From CAURNT01 sp963526495 (GTDB lineage: Bacteria > Fusobacteriota > Fusobacteriia > Fusobacteriales > Leptotrichiaceae): DNA of 38,972 nt. Each line of letters opens with the position of its first letter. Positions within the stretch are counted from its first letter, which is position 1. The stretch covers positions 1 through 38,972 of the forward strand of contig CAURNT010000010.1 in assembly GCA_963526495.1 (NCBI GenBank), written 5' to 3'. Positions 1 to 8,290 of the stretch are shown piece by piece. The position numbers were made by a program, and so were the translations under genes. The notes below the pieces were generated by a model. That model did not search any database. It was not told the DNA's origin and was given only the letters and a program-made list of their open reading frames with translations.

Positions 1-240
1 TTAATTAATGAAAAGTAGAAAAGGTAGACTAAATAGAAGGTGTACCTTTTTTATTTTAAGGAGGTAAATAGTTCTTTCTATTGAAATTATAAAAGATTAT
101 GTAAATAAATATATTTGAAATAAACTTTAAATATAAAATACTACTTTATAATATTAGTAGTTAAAAAAAACTGTTTTTTATTCAAAAATTTTAAAAAAAA
201 TGTTAATATATACTAAAGGAAAGTTATTTTAGGAGGAAAT
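1..240. other. Intergenic region upstream of mtnN
   Basis: No convincing gene is present. It holds a terminator-like hairpin (19-50), a perfect Shine-Dalgarno AAGGAGGT at 58-65 with no ATG/GTG/TTG at usable distance, and a small inverted repeat ACTACT/AGTAGT (140-145 / 156-161). A TATACT -10-like box at 209-214 has no good -35 partner, so the mtnN promoter is uncertain. A good SD (AGGAGG, about 231-236) precedes mtnN. Confidence 0.6.
19..52 (+). terminator. Probable terminator of the gene left of the window
   Basis: AAAAGGTA (19-26) pairs with TACCTTTT (43-50) around a 16-nt loop, and the 3' arm runs straight into T residues. It probably ends transcription of a gene lying left of the window. 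The stem is AT-rich with only two G-C pairs in its core, so it is modest. Confidence 0.45.
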
Positions 241-921
241 ATGATTGGAATTATAGGGGCAATGGATGAGGAAATTAGTGTAATATCATCAGAAATAAAA
301 AATTTAACAGTATATGATATTAATAATATGAAATTTTATAAAGGTAAAATATATGATAAAGATATAGTTTTGGTAAAATCAGGTATTGGTATGGTTAATG
401 CCTCTATTACGACAACTTTATTGTTTAAAGAATTTGGTGTTGATAAAATACTATTTTCAGGAGTCGCTGGTTCTTTAAATAGAAATGTAAATGTGGGTGA
501 TGTAGTAATAGGAGATAGTTTACTTGAATATTTATTTGATGCAACAGAATTTGGTTATGAAATAGGTACAATACCAAGAATGGATACTTCAATATTTAGA
601 TCAGACATATTATTAAATAAAATAAAAAATATTTTAAAAAATGATAATATATATTATGGTAAAATTTTATCTGGAGATAAATTTGTTTCTAATTTATCAG
701 AAAAAGAGAAATTGGGTGAAAAGTTTAATGCACTTGCAGTAGATATGGAATCTGCATCAGTTGCTCACTGTGCCCATGTATTAGGAATAGAATTTGCTAT
801 TATTCGTTCTATATCTGATTCGTTAAATTCATCTTCTGTAATGGAATATACAGAATTTGTTAATTTAGCTGCTAATAATTCTAAAAATGTAATACTTAAA
901 ATTTTAAAAGGTGGTATATAA
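241..921 (+). CDS. mtnN: 5'-methylthioadenosine/S-adenosylhomocysteine nucleosidase
   Basis: A 226-residue protein with the normal length and motifs of MtnN/Pfs. The N-terminus reads IGIIGAMDEE with the catalytic acidic pair at residues 10-11, the ribose-binding segment VDMESA has Glu170, and the catalytic Asp193 sits in RSISDS. The enzyme cleaves adenine from methylthioadenosine and S-adenosylhomocysteine in the cytoplasm. Its product adenine fits the xanthine/purine salvage gene two genes downstream. The ATG has an AGGAGG SD at 5-nt spacing. Its TAA stop overlaps the next ATG by one base (919-921 / 921), which implies translational coupling. It is the first gene of a five-gene operon reaching 4538. 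Confidence 0.95.
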   Translation: MIGIIGAMDEEISVISSEIKNLTVYDINNMKFYKGKIYDKDIVLVKSGIGMVNASITTTLLFKEFGVDKILFSGVAGSLNRNVNVGDVVIGDSLLEYLFDATEFGYEIGTIPRMDTSIFRSDILLNKIKNILKNDNIYYGKILSGDKFVSNLSEKEKLGEKFNALAVDMESASVAHCAHVLGIEFAIIRSISDSLNSSSVMEYTEFVNLAANNSKNVILKILKGGI

Positions 922-1418
922 TGAGAAAAAAAAATAAGTTTATAAATCTATTGTTTTATTTATTACTTTTTATTTCTTTTATCTTTATTTTTCTTAAGGT
1001 TAAATATATAAATAGGACTGCAGTTACAAATACGCAAATTTTTTCTTCTTCATTTAATATAAGAAAGATTGGGTTTGAAAAAAATAAAATAGATATTACA
1101 GAAGATGAAAAGAAAGATGAAAAAGAATTAGTAAATTCTGAAATTAAAGAAGATAAAAAAGAAGAAATAAAAACTAATGATGAAATTAAACAAGAAGAAG
1201 TAAAAGCTAATGATAAAATTAAGCAAGAAAAAGAAACAACTGAAGTTAAAAAGGAAAATAAACAAAATGAAGTAAAGAAGGAAATAAAAAAGGAAGTTAA
1301 AACTGATATAAAAACAGATAAAGAAAAAGAAAAAACTGTGAATACAATAGTTAATGATTTGAATAATAAAGTGGCAAATGAAAAAAATACTAAAAAAACA
1401 AAGAATAATAAGAGATAG
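921..1418 (+). CDS. Lys/Glu-rich single-pass membrane-anchored protein, unknown function
   Basis: 165 residues that I do not recognise as a family. Residues 1-6 are basic, about 10-28 form one hydrophobic segment (uncleaved signal anchor, no lipobox), and about 60-150 are almost entirely Lys, Glu, Asp, Asn, Thr and Ile in imperfect short repeats of the EIK/EVK type. This predicts an N-in anchor with a disordered or helical charged tail outside the membrane. The low-complexity tail will give spurious database hits. It starts one base inside the mtnN stop and is followed by xpt after 11 nt, so it is co-transcribed. SD AGGTGG at 909-914. Confidence 0.7.
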   Translation: MRKKNKFINLLFYLLLFISFIFIFLKVKYINRTAVTNTQIFSSSFNIRKIGFEKNKIDITEDEKKDEKELVNSEIKEDKKEEIKTNDEIKQEEVKANDKIKQEKETTEVKKENKQNEVKKEIKKEVKTDIKTDKEKEKTVNTIVNDLNNKVANEKNTKKTKNNKR

Positions 1419-1429
1419 AAGGTAATAAT

Positions 1430-2131
1430 ATGGATGATAAATTAAGAAATAAATTGGAAGAAGAGTATAGAAATAGTAGAAATATCATTTGTGGTTGTGA
1501 AGAAATTTCATTTGAAAATTTTTCTGAATTTAGAGTTGCAGAATTAAGTTCAGAATTTAGAAAAAAATTTAAAGAAAGAATATTAAAAGATGCAAAAATT
1601 AAAAAACCAAATATTTTAAAGGTTGATAGTTTTTTAAATCACAAATTAGACATTAAATTATTAAAAGAAATAGGAGAAGAATTTGCTAGAATATTTAGAA
1701 AAGAAAAAATTGATAAAATAGTTACAATAGAAACATCAGGTATTTCTATAGCAACTGTAACTGCACAATATTTTGATGATGTTGATGTACTATTTGCCAA
1801 AAAAAGTGCTTCTAAAAATCTAGATGATGATATTTATAGAAAATCTGTATATTCTTTTAGTAAAAACAAAGAATATAATGTTATGATAAATAAAGAGTAT
1901 TTAAAAAAAGGTGAAAATATTTTAATTTTAGATGATTTTTTAGCTGACGGGATTTCAATATTAGCTTTAATAGAGATATTAAAAGAAGCAGAGGTAAATA
2001 TTGTAGGTCTTGGAATAGTTATAGAAAAAAGTTATCAGGAAGGAATAGATAAGATCTTATCTAAGGGTATAAAGGTAGAATCTTTAGTTAAAATTAAATC
2101 TTTAAATGATAATATTGAGTTTATGGAATAG
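1430..2131 (+). CDS. xpt: Xanthine phosphoribosyltransferase with N-terminal extension
   Basis: 233 residues. From about residue 48 it follows Xpt closely: ILKVDSFLNHKLD, then IGEEFARIF, IVTIETSGIS, the VYSF segment, and the PRPP-binding loop ILILDDFLADG followed by IVGLGIVIEKSYQEG. Xpt converts xanthine and PRPP to XMP in purine salvage. The family is usually about 190 residues; here about 45 charged residues precede it. No ATG, GTG or TTG lies between the chosen ATG and the conserved core, and an AAGGT SD sits before that ATG, so the extension appears real. No purine riboswitch is visible; the gene depends on the upstream operon promoter. Confidence 0.88.
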   Translation: MDDKLRNKLEEEYRNSRNIICGCEEISFENFSEFRVAELSSEFRKKFKERILKDAKIKKPNILKVDSFLNHKLDIKLLKEIGEEFARIFRKEKIDKIVTIETSGISIATVTAQYFDDVDVLFAKKSASKNLDDDIYRKSVYSFSKNKEYNVMINKEYLKKGENILILDDFLADGISILALIEILKEAEVNIVGLGIVIEKSYQEGIDKILSKGIKVESLVKIKSLNDNIEFME

Positions 2132-2139
2132 GAGATAAT

Positions 2140-3447
2140 ATGCGTATAGGATTATTTTCAGATACATATCTACCTCATGCAAATGGTGTAGCAATTTGTG
2201 TTGAAAATTTGAGATTAGGACTTGAAAAAGCAGGGCATGAGGTGTATGTCATAACTTGTAATGATAGTTTAAAAATAGAGAGTGATAAAAATATTATTAA
2301 ATTACCATCAATAATATTAAAAAATTTATATGGCTACTCAGCTACAAGTCCATTACATTTTAATGCTTATAGAAAAATTAAAAAGTTAAATTTAGATATA
2401 GTACATGTACATACTGAATATGGTGTAGGATTGTTTGGTAGATTTATAGCTAGATATTTAAGATTACCGTTAATTTATACTTATCATACTATGTATGAAG
2501 ACTATACACATTATTTAAATTTTTTAGATTTAAGAATATTAGATAAACCTTCATTAAAATTTGTTGAATACGTAACAAAAAAATATTGTGATCCATCTAA
2601 TGTTGTTATAGTTCCATCAAAAAAGACATTTAATACTTTAAGTAAATATAATGTTAATAGTGAAGTAGTTGTTTTACCATCAGGTATAGATCTTGATAAA
2701 TTTAAAAATGTAGATAAAGTTAAGGTTGAAGAATTAAGAAAAGAATTAAATTTAGAAAATAAGAAAGTTATGATCTATCTAGGAAGAGTAGCTAAAGAAA
2801 AAAATATTGAAATAGTATTAGATACATTTATGGAAAAAAAGGATGCTATCTTATTAGTTGTAGGATTAGGTCCAGAATTAGAAGAGTTTAAAGAAAAATA
2901 TGTTTCTGATAATATATTATTTTTAGGAAAAAAAGAATATAGTGATGTTCCTTTATATTATTCTTTAGCAGATGGATTTATATCTGCTAGTCTTTCAGAA
3001 ACACAAGGATTAACATTTATCGAAGCAATGTCTTGTGGTAATGTGTTATTCTGTTCAGATAGAGTAGTTTTAGAAGAATTACTTATAGAAGGAGAAAATG
3101 GGTATTTTTTTGATACTAAGGAAGAACTGTCTGAAAAAATAGATAAATATTATTCAAATATAGAAGAAAAAAAGAAAAAAATGAAAGAACTATCATATAG
3201 TTTAGCTATGAAATATGATTTAGATTTATTTATACAAAAAATTGAAAAAATTTATGAAGATAATTTAGAAAAGATATATAAAGTAAAAGAAATAAAATAT
3301 TTAGAAAATGGTATGGCAAGTGTTAAAATAAATGCAAATACATATTTTTTTGAAGGTTATATAATAAAATCTTTAGGTATAGAACCAAATACTAAAATAG
3401 ATAAAACAACGTTAGAATATCTATTTATTATGAAAGGAGAAAAATGA
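2140..3447 (+). CDS. GT4-family glycosyltransferase, likely 1,2-diacylglycerol 3-glucosyltransferase type
   Basis: 435 residues, GT-B fold. The N-terminal domain begins RIGLFSDTYLPHANGVA, typical of GT4 monoglucosyldiacylglycerol synthases, with a HVHTEYGVG segment. The C-terminal nucleotide-sugar domain has YLGRVAKEKN and the EX7E motif in SETQGLTFIEAMSCG. A C-terminal addition of about 60 residues follows the usual end. There is no transmembrane helix; such enzymes act at the inner face of the cytoplasmic membrane. The neighbouring GT28-like gene overlaps it by 4 nt, as expected for a two-step glycolipid pathway. The acceptor and sugar are inferred from family resemblance, not proven. Confidence 0.82.
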   Translation: MRIGLFSDTYLPHANGVAICVENLRLGLEKAGHEVYVITCNDSLKIESDKNIIKLPSIILKNLYGYSATSPLHFNAYRKIKKLNLDIVHVHTEYGVGLFGRFIARYLRLPLIYTYHTMYEDYTHYLNFLDLRILDKPSLKFVEYVTKKYCDPSNVVIVPSKKTFNTLSKYNVNSEVVVLPSGIDLDKFKNVDKVKVEELRKELNLENKKVMIYLGRVAKEKNIEIVLDTFMEKKDAILLVVGLGPELEEFKEKYVSDNILFLGKKEYSDVPLYYSLADGFISASLSETQGLTFIEAMSCGNVLFCSDRVVLEELLIEGENGYFFDTKEELSEKIDKYYSNIEEKKKKMKELSYSLAMKYDLDLFIQKIEKIYEDNLEKIYKVKEIKYLENGMASVKINANTYFFEGYIIKSLGIEPNTKIDKTTLEYLFIMKGEK

Positions 3448-4538
3448 GAATATTAATATTTTCTGCAACAACAGGAACAGGGCATAATCAAGCAGCAAAT
3501 AATCTTAAATTATTTTTAGAAAAAGATAATATTGTTGAAGTTGTTAATTTATTTAATGTTGATAAAAAGAAAAGTAGTTTAGCTGATAGTTTTTTTGACA
3601 AATCTTTTTTATTTTTAGCTAATAAGTTACCTAATTTATATAGAGTTATATATAATACAGCTGATTTAAAAATAACAAGTAAATTGATAGAAAAATTATT
3701 CGTTTTAAATAAGAGAAGTATAATAGATAAAATAATTGAATTTAAACCAGATGTTATCTTATCGTCGCATCCTTATTCAATACCTTTAGTTTTATCACAA
3801 ATAAAAAATAAAAACATTCCTTTTATTCAAATTGTTACTGATTTTAAAGCGCATAATATTTATGTTGATAAAGATACGGATGCATATATTGTAGGAAGTA
3901 CCTACACTAAAAATTCACTTATAGATAGAGGGGTAAAAGAAAATAAAATTAATATTTTAGGTATACCAATAAAATCGGAGTTTTATAATTCAAATAAGAT
4001 AAAAAGTGATAAGTTTAGACTTTTGATAATGGGTGGTGGAATGGGACTTGATTCTATGGAATTATCAATTAGAAAATTACTTGATCTTGATTTAGATATA
4101 TTAATTACTATAGTTTGTGGTTCTAATATTGAACTTAAATCAAAATTAGAAGAGGATTATAAAAATAAAATATCTTTAGGACATTTAAAAATATATGGAT
4201 ATACGAATAATATATCGCAAATAATGGATAATTCTGATGTTATTGTAACTAAACCTGGTGGATTAACAACGACAGAATGTATAGCTAAAAGATTACCTAT
4301 GATTATTCCATTTTATATAGCTGGTCAAGAAGAAGAAAATATTGAATTCTTGAAACAAGAAAAATTAGCAATAGTTTTAAATGATGTTTCTGAATTACCT
4401 GAAGAATTAAAAAGAATTATATCAAATAAAGAAAAATATAATGAATACGTTTCTAATTTGGATAAGTTAGCAAGTAAATATTCTTTAAATTCTATTAAAG
4501 GTTTAATTGATAAAATTGTACTTGAAAAAAACAAATAA
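3444..4538 (+). CDS. MGDG synthase / UgtP-type glycosyltransferase (GT28-like)
   Basis: 364 residues. The N-terminus ILIFSATTGTGHNQAA matches the MGDG-synthase/UgtP N-domain with its GxGH motif, and the C-domain has TKPGGLTTTECIAKRLP, the UDP-sugar binding motif of this group. These enzymes add hexose to diacylglycerol or to monohexosyl-diacylglycerol. The start codon overlaps the upstream stop (ATGA), with SD GGAG, so the two glycosyltransferases are likely made in equal amounts and may act in sequence. The last codons contain the promoter of the downstream SRP RNA. MurG is an alternative within the same fold, but the N-terminal motif favours the glycolipid group. Confidence 0.82.
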   Translation: MRILIFSATTGTGHNQAANNLKLFLEKDNIVEVVNLFNVDKKKSSLADSFFDKSFLFLANKLPNLYRVIYNTADLKITSKLIEKLFVLNKRSIIDKIIEFKPDVILSSHPYSIPLVLSQIKNKNIPFIQIVTDFKAHNIYVDKDTDAYIVGSTYTKNSLIDRGVKENKINILGIPIKSEFYNSNKIKSDKFRLLIMGGGMGLDSMELSIRKLLDLDLDILITIVCGSNIELKSKLEEDYKNKISLGHLKIYGYTNNISQIMDNSDVIVTKPGGLTTTECIAKRLPMIIPFYIAGQEEENIEFLKQEKLAIVLNDVSELPEELKRIISNKEKYNEYVSNLDKLASKYSLNSIKGLIDKIVLEKNK

Positions 4539-4550
4539 AAATGTTAGAAT
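4522..4550 (+). promoter_or_regulatory. Promoter of SRP RNA
   Basis: TTGAAA (4522-4527), 17-bp spacer, TAGAAT (4545-4550). It lies across the end of the upstream coding region and points to a start near 4556-4558, exactly where the RNA's terminal stem begins. Confidence 0.8.
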
Positions 4551-4555
4551 ATTCT

Positions 4556-4826
4556 TACCGTACAAGTCGGGGATGTAGCGGGTCCTTGTACCTGAAATCC
4601 GCTTAAGCAGGGATGATACCGACTTTGAGGGTAAATTTGGTATTTAAGCCTTAATTATTAAAGTGTTGAGATATTAGTCTTATATTGTAAAAATTCAGCG
4701 AACTATGTCAGGTCAGGAATGAAGCAGCATTAAGTTGAGATTTTTAGGTTTATGAGGTAGCTAATATTGAGCTTTATTCTTAAGAAACAAGTGTTGGATT
4801 TATTCGACTAGTCGGTGTACGGTATG
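4556..4826 (+). ncRNA. ffs: Signal recognition particle RNA, large bacterial type
   Basis: About 270 nt. The ends pair perfectly: TACCGTACA (4556-4564) with TGTACGGTA (4816-4824), which is helix 1 of the large (6S/7S-like) SRP RNAs. The Alu-like 5' part holds CCTGAAATCCGCTTAAGCAG around 4591-4610. The universal Ffh-binding hairpin is at about 4706-4734, with a GGAA tetraloop (4716-4719) and the asymmetric-loop strand GAAGCAG. The loop is closed by A4715-U4720 rather than the usual C-G. The RNA scaffolds Ffh for co-translational membrane targeting. It has its own promoter and terminator. The exact 3' end may lie in the terminator stem. Confidence 0.93.
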
Positions 4827-4847
4827 CTAGGTTTTCTAGCTTTTTTT
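4826..4847 (+). terminator. Terminator of SRP RNA
   Basis: GCTAG (4826-4830), loop GTTTT, CTAGC (4836-4840), then seven T. It sits directly after the 3' strand of helix 1. Confidence 0.75.
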
Positions 4848-4861
4848 ATTATGGAGGAAAT

Positions 4862-6094
4862 ATGAAAATAAGTAAGGTTTCATTTGATGATTTATATGAA
4901 TTTAAAGGAGTTAATAATAATGAAAATTGTATATATTATGCAATTTCATTTGAACATAGAATTTTTGGATATTTGATTTTTGAAGGACATGAAAATAAAT
5001 TGGAGATAATTGATATATTTATTAAAGAAGGTTATAGAAATAGTGGGTATGGTTCTAGATTGTTAAATTATGCTATACATGATTCTTTAAATTATGATTT
5101 TAATAATGTATATGTAAAATATCATAAGAGATTAAATAATTTTTTAGAAAAAAATGATTTTATAGATATTGATGGTATATATGTAAGAAATGATATTAAA
5201 GAGGAAATAGAACATATACATACAATTATACATATAAATAAATTATCTATAGTAATAAATATATTATTATCTGTAATTAAATTGTTTTTTGGTTATATAT
5301 TCTCATTAAATTCGTTGATAGCAGATGGTATAAATTCATTATCTGATCTAATTAATAATGTTTTAGTACTTATAGGAGCTAAGATAGAAATTGAGCCTAA
5401 TGATGAAGATCATCCTTTTGGACATGGTAAAGTTGAGTCTATATTTAGTTTGATAATAGGTTTGATTATAATATTTTCGTCATTAAATACTTTAAAAAAT
5501 GCTTTTATCAGTTTAATAAAAAATAATGTTACAATTATGAAAGGATTAGAGTTTAAAATAATGGTATATATATTGTTATTCTTGATAATTGTTAAGATAT
5601 TACAATATATATATGTAAGTACAATTTCTAAAAAAGTTGAAGTTCCTTTAATTAATGCCATAATAGTAGATTATAAATTAGATATAGTTCTTACAACATC
5701 TGTTCTTTTAGGTATAGTAGGAGTTATTTATGTTAATCCAGTTATTGATTCACTTTTATCGATAGTTATTACAATTTATTTAATAATACAAGGATATAAT
5801 CTAGTTAAGGAAAATTCTTTAATATTAATGGATTCTCAAGATGAAAACTTATTATTAAATATTAAATTATTAACTCTTAAAGTTAAAGGAATTGAAAATA
5901 TACATGATGTTTATATGACTCGTGTTGGTAAAAATATATATGTTATAGCTGATATAAGAATGGATAGTAATTTAACAGTAGAGGAAGCGCATGATATAGC
6001 AATTATATCTGAAAAAAATATTAAATTTAGATATTCAAATATTAAAAAGGTTATATATCATATAGAACCTAATTATATTCAGGAGGAAAAATGA
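4862..6094 (+). CDS. GNAT acetyltransferase domain fused to a cation diffusion facilitator (Mn-type motifs)
   Basis: 410 residues in two parts. Residues about 1-108 are GNAT-like, with an acetyl-CoA loop RNSGYGS at 59-65 after a beta strand (IIDIFI). Residues about 115-410 are a cation diffusion facilitator: six predicted membrane helices, the conserved DHPFGHGK at 183-190, and a cytoplasmic C-terminal domain. The metal site reads N158-x3-D162 in TM2 and D270-x3-D274 in TM5. Zn-type members use HxxxD, and N/D combinations are typical of Mn-exporting members, so Mn2+ efflux is the favoured guess. The SD is GGAGG and the reading frame is continuous across the joint. The stop overlaps the next ATG. 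Confidence 0.85.
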   Translation: MKISKVSFDDLYEFKGVNNNENCIYYAISFEHRIFGYLIFEGHENKLEIIDIFIKEGYRNSGYGSRLLNYAIHDSLNYDFNNVYVKYHKRLNNFLEKNDFIDIDGIYVRNDIKEEIEHIHTIIHINKLSIVINILLSVIKLFFGYIFSLNSLIADGINSLSDLINNVLVLIGAKIEIEPNDEDHPFGHGKVESIFSLIIGLIIIFSSLNTLKNAFISLIKNNVTIMKGLEFKIMVYILLFLIIVKILQYIYVSTISKKVEVPLINAIIVDYKLDIVLTTSVLLGIVGVIYVNPVIDSLLSIVITIYLIIQGYNLVKENSLILMDSQDENLLLNIKLLTLKVKGIENIHDVYMTRVGKNIYVIADIRMDSNLTVEEAHDIAIISEKNIKFRYSNIKKVIYHIEPNYIQEEK

Positions 6095-8256
6095 AAATAG
6101 TAGGTCCTGCAGGTAATTTTGAAAAATTAGATGCAGCTATAAAAGCGGGAGCAAATGAAGTTTTTCTAGGACTTAAAGGTTTTGGGGCTAGAAGGAATAA
6201 TGATAATTTTAATATGCAAGATCTTTTAGATGGTATAGATTATGCTCATAAAAAAGGAGTAAGAGTATTACTTGCTTTAAATACAATAATGAAAGATATG
6301 GAAATTAAGTCGGTTTATAAAAATTTTAAACCCATATATGAGCATGGAGTAGATGCAGTTATAGTTCAAGATTTTGGACTTATAAAATTTTTAAAAGCTA
6401 ATTTTCCTAATTTATGTTTACATGGTAGTACGCAAATGACAGTATCAAATTATAAAGAAGCTAATTTTTTGAAAGACTTAGGATTATCGAGAGTTGTACT
6501 TGCTAGAGAATTATCATTTGAAGAAATAAAAGAGATAAGAGAAAATACGGATATAGAACTTGAGGTTTTTGTTTCAGGATCAATGTGTATATCGTATTCT
6601 GGTAATTGTTATGTTTCTAGTTTTATAGGTGGTAGAAGTGGGAATAGAGGTATGTGTGCATATACTTGTAGAAAAAAATTTAAAGATGAGGAAGGAAAAC
6701 TTTCATATTTTCTTTCACCAAATGATCAACTTCTTGAAGAAAAAGAAATAAATATGTTAAGAGAAATTGGTATAGATGCTATAAAAGTTGAAGGTAGAAA
6801 AAAACAACCAGAATATATTTACGAAACAGTTTCATATTATAGATCTATATTAGATGGTAATCCACGTGAAAGTCAAAGCTATAAATTATTTAATAGAGGA
6901 TATTCTAAAGGATATTTTTATTTAGATAATAATTTGATGAATCATAAATATTCTTCTAATTTTGGATATTTATTAGGGAAAGTTGAAGATAATAAAATTA
7001 AATTATTAGATGATATAGTACTTGGTGATGGTATACAATATGTAGATAAATATTTTGAAAAAATAGATGGTGAATATATTAATAAAATTATTTTAAATAA
7101 TAAAAAAGTTAATTTTGCTAAAAAAGGTGATGTAATTAATATTAAATCACCTAAAGGTACTAAGTATATTTATAAAAATTATTCTAAAGAATTAAATGAT
7201 AAAATACATTCAGAATTAAAAATTATAGATGTATATAAAGGTATAAATGTTGAGTTTTTTGCAAAACTTGGAGAAAAACTTAAAATGAAATTTATCACAG
7301 AAAATAATATGAATAAAAAATTAGAAGTAGAAATAGAAGGTAGTTTACTTAATGAAAAGTCTAAAAAAATAATAACATATAAAGATATAGAAGAAAAAAT
7401 ATCAGAACTTGGAAATACAGATTTTAAAGTTGAAAGTTGTAATATTTATTATGATAATGAAGCATTTTTTCCTTTTAGTGAGTTGAAGAAAATTAAAAGA
7501 GAACTTAGTGAAAAATTGGGAGAAATGATAGTTGAATCATATAAAAATGAACCTAGAGAATTAATTGAATTTACATATCCTAAAATTGAAGAAAAAATAA
7601 TTCCAGAATTTTCAGCTTTAGTAAGAACTGATGAACAAGAAAAAGCTTGTAGGGATATGGGAATAAATAAAATATATAGAGATGGTTATGATATAGCTAA
7701 ACAAAAAAATTTGAATACAGATTTAATTAATTCTAATACTAATCTTGTTTCTAATCTTTATCAATTAATCAAAGGTAAAGAAGATGGTATGTCTAGACAA
7801 TCTATGAATTGGAATTTTAATGTATTTAATAATATGAGTATAGATGTTTATTCAGAGTTTCCAAATATAGAAACAGTATTTTTATCGCCAGAATTGAGTT
7901 ATAAACAATTAAAATTAATTACAAATAGAAATTTACGTAGAGGTCTTGTAATATATGGGAACTTGAAATCTATGTATATAGAACATACAATAGATAGTAA
8001 AGAATATAAGGAGATACAAGGTGAACATTTTGATAGGTATAAGGTTGTAAAAAATAAACTAAATAATCTTGAATTATATTTGAATAAACCTATGAATTTA
8101 ATACCTAATTTAGATGTAGTTTATGGATTGAATTTAGATGAACTTAGGTTAGATTTTACATTTGAAAATTATGAAGAAGTTAAGAAAATTATAAAATCTA
8201 TAAAAACTAAGACAGGTAAGTATGTGCCTTATGCATTTGATATGGGTGTAAGTTAA
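6091..8256 (+). CDS. rlhA: U32-family protein, RlhA-like (23S rRNA C2501 hydroxylation)
   Basis: 721 residues. It opens with KIVGPAGNFEKLDAAIKAGA, the U32 signature start, followed by a TIM-barrel-like region. The four-cysteine U32 cluster lies at about residues 165-192 (MCISYSG, NCYVSS, RGMCAYTCRKK). The remaining 400-plus residues match the long two-domain form with the collagenase-like and DUF3656-like regions seen in E. coli RlhA (653 residues) rather than the short TrhP or UbiU/UbiV forms. RlhA hydroxylates C2501 of 23S rRNA and needs prephenate and Fe-S supply. Protease activity is historical annotation. SD AGGAGG; it overlaps the CDF gene by 4 nt. Confidence 0.75.
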   Translation: MKIVGPAGNFEKLDAAIKAGANEVFLGLKGFGARRNNDNFNMQDLLDGIDYAHKKGVRVLLALNTIMKDMEIKSVYKNFKPIYEHGVDAVIVQDFGLIKFLKANFPNLCLHGSTQMTVSNYKEANFLKDLGLSRVVLARELSFEEIKEIRENTDIELEVFVSGSMCISYSGNCYVSSFIGGRSGNRGMCAYTCRKKFKDEEGKLSYFLSPNDQLLEEKEINMLREIGIDAIKVEGRKKQPEYIYETVSYYRSILDGNPRESQSYKLFNRGYSKGYFYLDNNLMNHKYSSNFGYLLGKVEDNKIKLLDDIVLGDGIQYVDKYFEKIDGEYINKIILNNKKVNFAKKGDVINIKSPKGTKYIYKNYSKELNDKIHSELKIIDVYKGINVEFFAKLGEKLKMKFITENNMNKKLEVEIEGSLLNEKSKKIITYKDIEEKISELGNTDFKVESCNIYYDNEAFFPFSELKKIKRELSEKLGEMIVESYKNEPRELIEFTYPKIEEKIIPEFSALVRTDEQEKACRDMGINKIYRDGYDIAKQKNLNTDLINSNTNLVSNLYQLIKGKEDGMSRQSMNWNFNVFNNMSIDVYSEFPNIETVFLSPELSYKQLKLITNRNLRRGLVIYGNLKSMYIEHTIDSKEYKEIQGEHFDRYKVVKNKLNNLELYLNKPMNLIPNLDVVYGLNLDELRLDFTFENYEEVKKIIKSIKTKTGKYVPYAFDMGVS

Positions 8257-8262
8257 AATAAA

Positions 8263-8290
8263 ATGGATAGCATTAGCTATCCATATTTAT
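8263..8290 (-). terminator. Bidirectional terminator between rlhA and rplS
   Basis: Perfect 9-bp stem ATGGATAGC (8263-8271) / GCTATCCAT (8276-8284) with loop ATTA. T-rich tracts follow on both strands, stronger on the minus strand, so it probably serves both convergent genes. Confidence 0.8.

Noticed and set aside
1100..1400. Tandem DNA repeat in the Lys/Glu-rich gene
   Set aside because: Repetition is at amino-acid composition level; units are irregular in DNA, so not a true tandem repeat.
4325..4534. Minus-strand open frame of 69 codons inside the UgtP-like gene
   Set aside because: Shadow of the real gene; no SD, low-complexity Ser/Phe content caused by the opposite strand.
5410..5661. 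Minus-strand open frame of 83 codons inside the CDF fusion gene
   Set aside because: Hydrophobic only because it mirrors TM codons; no SD or promoter.
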